From assembly GCA_044222195.1 (NCBI GenBank), contig JBGANS010000008.1:149265-213264 (forward strand): 64,000 nucleotides of DNA, given 5' to 3'. Both the position numbers and the translations under genes were made by a program. The notes beneath the pieces were generated by a model. The model worked only from the letters and a program-made list of their open reading frames with translations, ran no database searches and had not been told where the DNA came from. This document shows, one piece after another, positions 54,348 to 62,635 of this stretch; position 1 is the stretch's first letter, and each line of letters begins with the position of its first letter. This DNA is from JAHBXE01 sp044222195 (GTDB lineage Bacteria > Planctomycetota > Phycisphaerae > Phycisphaerales > UBA1924).

Positions 54348-55778
54348 TTGGGTGGGGCGCCCGACGGCGTGGTTGACTCCGACGACCCCTGGTACTGGTG
54401 GATGCACGATGAGCGGTGGCGGCAGATCGCCACGTTCCGGGGTGATGACGATGACCCCAAAGAAAGGTTCGTGTACCACGCCGCGGGGCTTGATGGGATG
54501 GGGGATCCAGTTACATTGACGCCGTGGTCCTTGCGCACAAGGACAACAGCGACCGGTGGAGGAATGAGTCCGACGGCGTGCTCGAGCAGCGTCGCTACAT
54601 CTGCCACGTGGAGAAACGACACGGCGTTGATCGCGACCGATGTCGGGGCCCTGGTTGAAGCGACCAAGTTCGCGGGGTACGGGGAGTCGTTCAACGTCCC
54701 CGCCGGCGATGTGAACTCCGACGGCGACTGGGATGCGGGTGACTCCGCTGCCATCACCGGGGGCTACGACGTCAACAAGGACATCGACATGGACGGCGCG
54801 GTGAGCGCCGCCGACATCACCGCGGCCGACGCGGTCACAGGTGGGTACCACGTGGAGGGGCGGGGCGTGGTCTCAGCTGATGAGGTCGCGATCCGCAAGG
54901 GATACGCCGGGTACGAAGTCGATCCCATTCTCTTGGGGTCAGACCTCATCGCCGCGATCCATCACGTCAGGCATCGGGTGTTCAGCAGCTACACGGGCAG
55001 GTGGAGCAGGCGAGATCCGCTCGGGTATGTAGACGGGATGGGTGTATATGTGTACGTGGCTTCGCACCCATTGAGCAGCAGAGATTATTCGGGACTAGCA
55101 AGGTTGCCATGTGGGAGCGCCTGTGGTGGCAGTGACCCCACCGGACAATGGTGGCCCGAATACACTCCGAGCCAACCAGTTCCAACATTGCCATCCAGGT
55201 ACAAGTGCCAATACGAGTCTGATCGTAGGCGTATGTGCGAGATATGCGCGGATCAAGCCATTCATGATCCGGCCGCCACCGAACTGATTCAACACATGCG
55301 AGCGAAGTGTGGTTGGTCACCACGCAATCTATCTGGAGAACAAATATGTTCTGGTGGTACAGATTGTGAATCCTCGCCGAGCGGATGGGGTGGCATGGCT
55401 AGATGTAACTCTCGCAATATGAGGGTGTGCTTCAACAATATACGTTGCGACACCCCGTCGAACTTCTGCTACGCTATACGCCAAGGCACCATGCATGAAC
55501 TCTGGCATATGTACGACTGCTGCATTCGATACTCGTTTCCCGGCGAAGCCTGCTACTCATCACTCTGCAAGGAAGTTCGCGCAATGCGCTTTGCAGGGCA
55601 GTGCCGTCCAGGCAGTGGCGCATGGAATCAGGCACCTGAATCAGAGGCGCAATGCTTGCGTCGCATCCTGCGAGACGCATACTGTCAATCGGGGTGGTGG
55701 ATGAGGAACTGCCCGCAATGCGACCAGGACGCAGAGCGCGCCGTGGAATATTGCTATCCATTTTATGCTGATCCATAG
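54348..55778 (+). pseudogene. RHS core and toxin tip, out of frame with its shell (tip D, Atp23-like)
   Basis: This segment continues the RHS protein in shifted frames: DSDDPWYWWMHDERW, an EF-hand/dockerin-like pair (DVNSDGDWDAGD and DIDMDGAVSAAD), then the core motif TGRWSRRDPLGYVDGMG. From about 55035 it changes to a Cys-rich domain of lower GC. That tip contains HELWHMYDCC (codons 55494-55508 for HELWH) and CKEVRAMRFAGQC, the layout of Atp23/M76 zinc metallopeptidases. At least four indels relative to the minus-strand copies lie at 54260-54620; if these are assembly errors, gene 49026-55778 is one intact toxin. The putative immunity gene follows after two bases. Confidence 0.65.
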
Positions 55779-55780
55779 AT

Positions 55781-56536
55781 ATGAATTGGTCTATTCCAGT
55801 ATTTGGCATGTCAGCTATTCTGCTCGCCGGAGCGGTGTGTATTCTTCGGCGACGAAGACCTGCGCCTCTCGGTAGCTGCCGCAATTGCAAGTATCCCCTT
55901 TCCGAATTGCAAGTGCAATGCTGTCCGGAGTGCGGAGCCGCGGTCGGTGGCGACGCTACCAAACAACGACTTCGGATTGTGAGAATCGCGGTCGCATTGT
56001 TGTGCACGCTTGTAGGACTGTATGCCGCCTATTCCGGATGGCGTTGCAATCGGAGAGGTGGACGGTGCCAGGACATGATTCCAACAGTAGTGTTAGCTGC
56101 GACAGTTCGATACTGTCCGTCACTAACCTGGCACGTGTTATATTCGCGCATAATGTGGCACGCAGAAGGTCGTGAGCGGATACCTCGATGGCAGCGTCAA
56201 TTACTTCTGGATAGTTGCGTTATGATTCTCGATGATCAATATAGGACAATGGCCGTCCCACTCGACATGTTGAGCAACTACCGAGCCGCGATTTACCTAA
56301 TTGTCAGCTTTCCTGACGAAGCCATGCCCTCGTTGCCTCGTCTCCGGCAGCTCGCATCGCACGACGTTGTTGAAGTCCGACGCGACGCCGTGTGGGCGCT
56401 TGGCCAGCTGAAAGATCAATCACAGGAAACTGAGCGTGCCTTGAATGAAGCGATGATGGACGAAGACAGACTAGTCAAGGAGTATGCTGTGGATGCACTT
56501 CGTGAATTACAACTACCCGTCCGTTCCCCGGAATAG
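55781..56536 (+). CDS. Membrane protein with zinc ribbon and HEAT-like repeats; immunity candidate D
   Basis: The 251-residue protein begins with a transmembrane helix (PVFGMSAILLAGAVCIL), then a zinc ribbon CRNCKYPLSELQVQCCPECG, a second helix (VRIAVALLCTLVGLYAAY), and a C-terminal helical domain with HEAT-like repeats (LRQLASHDVVEVRRDAVWAL). It starts two bases after the toxin tip D stop, the standard position of an immunity gene. Low GC, like the tip. Role as immunity protein is inference; zinc-ribbon membrane proteins are common in this class of bacteria. Confidence 0.6.
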   Translation: MNWSIPVFGMSAILLAGAVCILRRRRPAPLGSCRNCKYPLSELQVQCCPECGAAVGGDATKQRLRIVRIAVALLCTLVGLYAAYSGWRCNRRGGRCQDMIPTVVLAATVRYCPSLTWHVLYSRIMWHAEGRERIPRWQRQLLLDSCVMILDDQYRTMAVPLDMLSNYRAAIYLIVSFPDEAMPSLPRLRQLASHDVVEVRRDAVWALGQLKDQSQETERALNEAMMDEDRLVKEYAVDALRELQLPVRSPE

Positions 56537-56867
56537 TCATCGACGCTTCCGCCGGATGGTTCGGCAGCCTGTCTCAAAGTGTGGCTTGGCCGGCGGCCGT
56601 CTATGAGCTGATGTGTCTGTTCGGTTACGCGTTTGCCATAGAATGTTGGCTTGGGAAGGCATCACGCGGTGGTCGGAAGGTGTCCCAGGCCTCCAGGACA
56701 TGCCGGCGCAGGTGCCGCGGCTTCGCCGTGAGGAGAACCGCCCTGATCTCGGCGCCGACGACTACCGGTCGCTTCGAGACGAACCCTTGGACGACCATTA
56801 CCACCTTCTGACCGATCTTCTGCTGGTCCCTTTCGGCATGGATCGGCAGATGGCGGGAATGTTTCGC

Positions 56868-56981
56868 GTCCAGGCGGGAATCTCCGCGGGCTACCTCAAC
56901 TGGGACAACTTCAACCCCCCGAATGCGACCAAATGATCCCGCGGAGCCATTGACTCCTTTGACATCGTCGGCTGGGACAAG
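56868..56981 (+). pseudogene. Decayed RHS fragment
   Basis: The translated piece VQAGISAGYLNWDNFNPPNA and, after a stop, IDSFDI-GWDK match the RHS shell segment AQAGTSSGYPNWDNFNRPIS and TDFFDLDINWDK (53685-53807). Substitutions and a stop show it is a relic of another RHS copy. The remaining bases of 56537-57092 hold no gene I can support. Confidence 0.6.
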
Positions 56982-56984
56982 CGA

Positions 56985-57016
56985 GTTCACACTTGAACGG
57001 CGGTTCAAGTGTGAAC
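56985..57016. repeat. Perfect 14-bp inverted repeat
   Basis: GTTCACACTTGAAC and GTTCAAGTGTGAAC are perfect complements around the loop GGCG. It lies directly after the RHS relic and 77 bases before the next start codon. No T-run follows, so it could be an operator, a mobile-element end or a Rho-type hairpin. Confidence 0.6.
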
Positions 57017-57092
57017 AAATCGCATAGACACGGCGCACTAAGAGCGTTCAACTGGCAGATCGGAGCGCTGTTGCTCCTCAAGGAGAACCGCC

Positions 57093-57577
57093 ATGCCATC
57101 TCGCCGCCGTGTTCACACTGTCCCGAAGACCAGAAACCATCGAGCCCGCGGGGCCGCACTCCACCTCGCCGTGGGGCTCATCGCCATGGGAGCCGTCGCC
57201 TGGGCCGGTTTCAGCTCGGTCTGGCCCGGCGGATCCACCGTGCCTCGCGTGGCCAAGAGCACAACTCTTCCCCCCCACCTCCCGCCATCGAAGTCGAGGC
57301 GGCGCTCGGTCAACTTGGTCTCACGCCCAAGGTCATGGCCGCCGCCAACCTGACCGCCGAGCAGACCGGCGCCTTCGCCGCGGCCGCAGCGACCTACATC
57401 CGGGACCATATTGACGCCTACCGCTCCGCCAAAGAATCGGTCGCGACCGCCCGTGGAGAGGCAATCCGTCTCCGCAAGATCATTCAGGGCACCAAGGCCA
57501 CCGAGCAGCAGGTCACGGACTTGGCCACGGCGGAAGCAGCACTGACTACCGCCCGGAACCAGCAGGCCGGTAAGTAG
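57093..57577 (+). pseudogene. Frameshifted small exported protein
   Basis: The ATG at 57093 has AGGAG before it and opens a signal-anchor peptide (ALHLAVGLIAMGAVAWAGF). The frame then switches near 57265-57280, at a run of seven C bases, to a second frame ending in a helical, Ala/Thr/Gln-rich domain (LGLTPKVMAAANLTAEQTGAF to the TAA... stop at 57577). The two parts together make a plausible 160-residue exported protein. Either a true frameshift or a homopolymer error. Function unknown. Confidence 0.45.
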
Positions 57578-57631
57578 CCGGGACACTTCGCGTGCCACGG
57601 ACATTGCTCTAGAATGTCAGTGGCGGAATGC

Positions 57632-58303
57632 CTAGTGCTTTTGTTCCCCGGCCATCTTTCCGACGAGTGCCATCACTTGAGTCGTCGTCCGATGCCAGTC
57701 CTGCTGTTGTACCATTAGTCGCGGACGCGTTCCAGACACAAATGTTTCGTACTTTCTCCATCGCTTGGCGAATAGCGATTGGGCGGACTCGATCTCGGCG
57801 GTAAGCAGGTCATCAATATTGTGCGGAACCACCCACCGCAAGCACATACAGGTGTCCGGCGACCGTACCATTATCAGGCGATGCGAGGCGTCAACAGGCA
57901 CGTCTTGGCGCAACACGTCATCGCCGAAGCCTGCATTGATGCAGGACGTTATGGCAGCTTGGACATCTTTGGGATCACAAACGCCGCACGACATGATTGG
58001 AACGTCCAACATCCAGTCATCAGTCACGACCACCGTCCCATCTGACCATGCCGCCAATCTTATGCGGTATGGTGAACTTTGATTTCTGCTGAGAAAGTCG
58101 TATACAACCACAACCGGAGGTCCCAGTAAGCTTACATTTTTGTCCTCGAATGCCTTGGTTGCATCGGCGGCTGGAGAATCCTGAATAGGAGCGCTTTTCA
58201 ACTGCCTCGGCCATCCGCTTGCAACGAACACCGCGACGGCAATCATGGCTATTGAAATGATGGTTGTATGTGCTTGCGTTGTTTTCATGCTCATGTGACT
58301 CAC
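57632..58303 (-). CDS. Exported or anchored protein, immunity candidate C
   Basis: A 223-residue protein with an N-terminal membrane anchor (TIISIAMIAVAVFVASG) and a soluble domain with cysteines (MSCGVCDPKDVQ, DTCMCLRW). The GTG at 58303 overlaps the TGA of RHS tip C by four bases; downstream ATGs at 58294 and 58288 are possible. No zinc-ribbon CPECG is present, unlike the other three candidates. Role inferred from position only. Confidence 0.55.
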   Translation of the reverse strand: MSHMSMKTTQAHTTIISIAMIAVAVFVASGWPRQLKSAPIQDSPAADATKAFEDKNVSLLGPPVVVVYDFLSRNQSSPYRIRLAAWSDGTVVVTDDWMLDVPIMSCGVCDPKDVQAAITSCINAGFGDDVLRQDVPVDASHRLIMVRSPDTCMCLRWVVPHNIDDLLTAEIESAQSLFAKRWRKYETFVSGTRPRLMVQQQDWHRTTTQVMALVGKMAGEQKH

Positions 58304-59018
58304 GGAACGGTGCTACAAATAGATTTGGCTTGCCAACACGCTTCTCCACCTGCTTCGCACGCCCTCAACGTAGCGCACACTCCGCGCAGATGACCGAGGA
58401 TGAACGTTCTGCATGGCTGCTGCAGAGTCGCTTGCCCGCAACGCTCCAAGGCGCTTTCGAGACAATACATCCCGTTGCCGTTGAGGTCCAGCCTCCGGTA
58501 CAGCCAGTTCCCGGTCTGGCTGAGCTTGCTGTTGGTCCCATCGGTCCACTGTTCATCACGCGTCGCGCTGCTCAGCGTCGTCCCGCTGAGCGCGCCCTGC
58601 CGGGCCCGGAGCAGTCGCCCGAGATTGTCGTTGGAGTACTGCGTGTCGAAGTTGCGTGCGCCCCCGATCCCCGTCAGGCGGATGTTGTCCACCACGCCCA
58701 CGATCGAGCCGCTCTTGTCCCAGTTGATGTCGAGGTCGAAGAAGTCCGTCGCCCCGGGGACGTACTTGGTCCACTTGGTCGAGATCGGACGGTTGAAGTT
58801 GTCCCAGTTCGGATAGCCCGCCGACGTCCCCGCCTGGGCGCTGATCCCCGGCTCCATCAGATTGGTCCACGTCACGATCCCCTGGCCGTGGTAGTAGTAC
58901 CGGCTCACGATCGTCGCGCCCACTTTCACGGCCTCGACCCGGCTGGCCGGGTCGTGCAAGACCGTGCCCAGCACGCCGATCCCCGTGTCGTACACATACG
59001 TGAGATCCGAGCCTCCCG
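58300..59018 (-). pseudogene. Orphan RHS tip cassette C
   Basis: The frame matches the RHS shell (VGATIVSRYYYHGQGIVTWT, DNIRLTGIGG, LSSATRDEQWTDGTNSKLSQ) from about 59018 and has no start of its own. It leaves RHS homology at LDLNGNG and ends in a Cys-rich 54-residue tip (RCGQATLQQPCRTF...). It lacks the EF-hand and DPLGYVDG core. Typical orphan rhs-CT cassette; the tip may be degraded. It ends exactly where immunity candidate C begins. Confidence 0.65.
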
Positions 59019-59059
59019 GCCCTCACCGATGCCGGAGATGAGAACCAGTCTGGCTCAGC

Positions 59060-59563
59060 TTACTGTTGGCCAGCTTGGTTCGGGCATGACGTCTGCAGTT
59101 CCAGCTGGCCGCACTCGGGGCACACCGACGTGGAAGTCAAGCCAACACGAGAATACCCGCACGAACATGTGTCACAGCTCGGGCTTCTTGACCATCGACG
59201 AAAGAGGGCAAGAGCAACCATTGCGATCGAAGCTGGAATCCATAGCGGCAATGCAGCCCCCATGTCCACTACTCGGCCGTAGTCGACGTACATGAACTCC
59301 GGTATCCATCGCCAAGTAGGCCGCAACTCGGCATACTCCGGCGGATTCCAGGGTAGAGGCGTCGTCGTCTGCACGGGCGACGAATAGAAGAATTCCAATC
59401 GTCCACATGCGACCTCCAAGCGCCATGTTGCGTGCCGTCGCCCTCCGACGCTGGGCCAAGTGTGCCATCCGCTAGTTGCCCACAATGCAACGGCGCAACA
59501 CAACAAAGCACCTACTGTCCATTGCAGCACCACTCCGGAACGTATTAGTCGGGGTATTACCAT
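59060..59563 (-). CDS. Membrane protein with zinc ribbon, immunity candidate B
   Basis: A 167-residue protein with an N-terminal helix (VVLQWTVGALLCCAVALWATS), a periplasmic stretch, a second helix (ALPLWIPASIAMVALALF) and a C-terminal zinc ribbon CDTCSCGYSRVG...CPECG. The ATG at 59563 overlaps the stop of RHS tip B by seven bases, so translation is coupled. Lower GC than the flanking RHS DNA. Function inferred. Confidence 0.6.
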   Translation of the reverse strand: MVIPRLIRSGVVLQWTVGALLCCAVALWATSGWHTWPSVGGRRHATWRLEVACGRLEFFYSSPVQTTTPLPWNPPEYAELRPTWRWIPEFMYVDYGRVVDMGAALPLWIPASIAMVALALFRRWSRSPSCDTCSCGYSRVGLTSTSVCPECGQLELQTSCPNQAGQQ

Positions 59564-61320
59564 GGTAGAAACTCAGGTGGACCAAAGCCTGGCACTGGCA
59601 CGCTCCATTGCGCAACTTCGAAGTTGCAGCGATTGCGACCAAAGGGAGACAAGTCGAACTCAATTCGGATTCGTAGCTCCAAATCGCCGCAGTCACGGCA
59701 AGGCTGAGGAAGAGCTGACTTCCATCGCACCACAATCCACAAAACAAACGGCCATTGCTTGCTCACTGGATTGGCGCGCGGATTGTCCGCTTTGGTAGCT
59801 AACAATCCCAACCTGGGACATCCAATGAATTGATTGAATGGCCCGTTCACAGTGCTTGCAACATATGGAAGTGAAAAGTCTACGAAATACCAAGTTCTTG
59901 GTGGTATGGTCCCGATAGTGCCGGGCGGCACATTCGGGTTGTCAAGCGGACGAGTGCCCCATTCCCACCACTCTAGCTGGCAAATGGCATATGAAAACCG
60001 CGGCGCGCTCTGCAGCATATCCCATTCAATTGTTACGTTGAGACTTGCGCCGCAACCGAAGCCATTTTGACTAGCTGTCGCTGATAATCCTGTGGCGCAG
60101 CAACAACAGGACAAACCGCTATCGTCATATTCCGCGATGGGAGCGCTGAGCATGCTTTCATACAACCCCATCCCATCGACGTATCCCAGCGGATCTCTTC
60201 TGCTCCACCTGCCCGTGTAGCTACTGAGGACCCTGTTGCGTACATGATGAATGGCGGCGATGAGATCCGACCCCAGGAGAATGGGATCGACCTCATACCC
60301 GGCGTAGCCCTTCCTGATCGCGACCTCATCGGCTGAGAGCACGCCGCGGCCTTCGGCGTGGTACCCACCGGTGACGGCGTCGGCCGCGGTCACATCGGCG
60401 GCGCCCACCGAGCCGTCCATGTCGATGTCCTTGTTGACGTCGTAGCCCCCGGTGATGGCAGCGGAGTCACCCGCATCCCAGTCGCCGTCGGAGTTCACAT
60501 CGCCGGCGGGGACGTTGAACGACTCCCCGTACCCCGCGAACTTGGTCGCTTCAACCAGGGCCCCGACATCGGTCGCGATCAACGCCGTGTCGTTTCTCCA
60601 CGTCTGGCAGATGTAGCGACGCTGCTCGAGCACGCCGTCGGACTCATTCCTCCACCGGTCGCTGTTGTCCTTGTCGCGCAGGACCACGGCGTCAATGTAA
60701 CTGGATCCCCCCATCCCATCAAGCCCCGCGGCGTGGTACACGAACCTTTCTTTGGGGTCATCGTCATCACCCCGGAACGTGGCGATCTGCCGCCACCGCT
60801 CATCGTGCATCCACCAGTACCAGGGGTCGTCGGAGTCAACCACGCCGTCGGGCGCCCCACCCCCCGACCGGCTCACATCGTAATGCCACCCGATGCGGTA
60901 CCCCAGGCCGTTGTACGTGTATTCTGACTTCTTCACGGCCCCACCCCCACGAGTCCACACTTCCTTCAGGCGCCCGAAGGCGTCGTACTTGTACGTGTAG
61001 TCCTTCCCGTCATCGGTCATGTTCCCGTTGGCGTCGTACACATAGGTGTACGTCGTGGGCGAGCCCCCGCCCGAGAGGGTGAAGGTCCGGCTCGTCAGCT
61101 CGTTGACGTCGTTGAACGTGGCATCACTGGACTGGGTCTCATCACCGGCGTCGGTGAACGTCCCGTTGCCGTTGAGGTCCATCAGCGTCGTCCCGCTGAG
61201 CGAGCCCTGCCGGGCCCGGAGCAGTCGCCCGAGATTGTCGTTGGAGTACTGCGTGTCGAAGTTGCGTGTGCCCCCGATCCCCGTCAGGCGGATGTTGTCC
61301 ACCACGCCCACGATCGAGCC
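59557..61320 (-). pseudogene. Orphan RHS tip cassette B with intact core and unrecognised tip
   Basis: RHS homology begins abruptly at 61320 (at GGCTCGATCGTGGGCG) and continues through the EF-hand pair to TGRWSRRDPLGYVDGMGLY. From about 60170 the sequence changes to a tip unlike A and D (SCCCCATGLSATASQNGFGC, then WEWGTRPLDN and RWKSALPQPCRDCGDLELR). There is an in-frame deletion of 28 residues relative to the full shell (after LSGTTL). No start signal: a promoterless cassette. Tip function unknown. Confidence 0.65.
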
Positions 61321-61391
61321 GTAGCCCCCTTCCGCGCGACGAAGTCTGTGAACCTTGCCAGGTACGACGTGTCCATCATCATCTCTCGAGG

Positions 61392-62630
61392 CTACTTCCC
61401 CGTCCAGGTAATCTGATCGCCATGAACTACGACACTGCCCGTTAGATATCGCTTGGCATCCGGGTCACGAATAGCTATGTTGCTATCGCCATGTAGGAGC
61501 AAAGTCCAACCTTGTGGGCAATTGGTATCTATTGTTGGAACCTGACCTCGCAGTAGCACGCCTGCATTTTGATTGGCGCAGTTGGGTCCATACACTTGCT
61601 CGCCGGACATTATGATAGTATTGCCGCACGACAATGTGCAACGCAGTCCTAGAGTGGCGTCGCCAGCAATGTCCGCGAATGACGGCGACGCATGCAAGAC
61701 GCAAACAGTCTCGCTTGAGCCATCAACCGCTAGACGGCTATCCATACTTATGAAAAACTGCTGTGACTCACCGTCAGGACCCCTCCACTCTCGCAGTGGC
61801 ACCGCGCCAAGGATCTTGTCCACATTGTCCTTAACAATAATGGGTGTCTTGTATATAAGTGTGCACAACAAATAAGGAGACGGCGGCACTACTCTAGCCC
61901 CCTGCTCGTGCTGCTCCCAGAGCTCAATGGTCCATTCGATATCATGGTCGCCAATAGGCAACTCCCCGAGCACATATTCGTCAAGAGGCACCGGCGTGAT
62001 AGGGGCGCCAACGGTTTTCCCTCTAGGAGGCGACGTAGCCGTGATGGCGTGAAGCAATGGTGTATTCGGCGTCATCTTGATCCAACGGTAGGAATCCCCA
62101 ACTAACCAATCGCTCCAATCAATATGAGCTGTAATCTGCGTATGACTTGGCCATACTTCACGCAAGCGCAACATTCCTTTGCCGCTAGATCCTTCTCGCA
62201 ATATTCGTCTTATCACAATGTGGCGATTAGTCTCTGAAAGGGAATTGGAAAGAAACGCTTGTTTTAATGCCAGCCCTAAGTCGTCATGGACAGAATCAGA
62301 AACAGGAGCACATCTTGAAAGCAGCCATGTTGGAACTAGTCCTGCCGTTCCTCGCGTCATCCATCTCTGGCTACACCACGCGAAACCATAAAGCATCCAC
62401 AGACTGATACAGATGGCTATGCACCGCCGTCGCCGCTTTCGCATTTTGCGTCGCAGTGAGTTGGCAAAGTCTCGGCCACACTCTGGACATACGGTTCCAA
62501 ACGTCGGTCGCGGATAGTCGCAGGATGCGCAATCATTTGTGCTATACGCGATCCTCATGCGCCTCGCAATTAGAATACAAAGCACGCACACTAGGATAGG
62601 AAGCACGAGTTGTGCATGTTCAGTTAACAA
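61392..62630 (-). CDS. Membrane protein with zinc ribbon and large exported domain, immunity candidate A
   Basis: The 412-residue protein has a helix (LVLPILVCVLCILIARRM), a zinc ribbon CASCDYPRPTFGTVCPECG, an Arg-rich linker and second helix (CIAICISLWMLYGFAWC), then a 300-residue domain. It starts five bases after the Atp23-like tip A. TTG 62630 is the only start near the stop; no good ribosome-binding site is seen. Low GC. Immunity role is inferred from position and from candidates B and D. Confidence 0.6.
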   Translation of the reverse strand: MLTEHAQLVLPILVCVLCILIARRMRIAYSTNDCASCDYPRPTFGTVCPECGRDFANSLRRKMRKRRRRCIAICISLWMLYGFAWCSQRWMTRGTAGLVPTWLLSRCAPVSDSVHDDLGLALKQAFLSNSLSETNRHIVIRRILREGSSGKGMLRLREVWPSHTQITAHIDWSDWLVGDSYRWIKMTPNTPLLHAITATSPPRGKTVGAPITPVPLDEYVLGELPIGDHDIEWTIELWEQHEQGARVVPPSPYLLCTLIYKTPIIVKDNVDKILGAVPLREWRGPDGESQQFFISMDSRLAVDGSSETVCVLHASPSFADIAGDATLGLRCTLSCGNTIIMSGEQVYGPNCANQNAGVLLRGQVPTIDTNCPQGWTLLLHGDSNIAIRDPDAKRYLTGSVVVHGDQITWTGK

Positions 62631-62635
62631 TCGAT

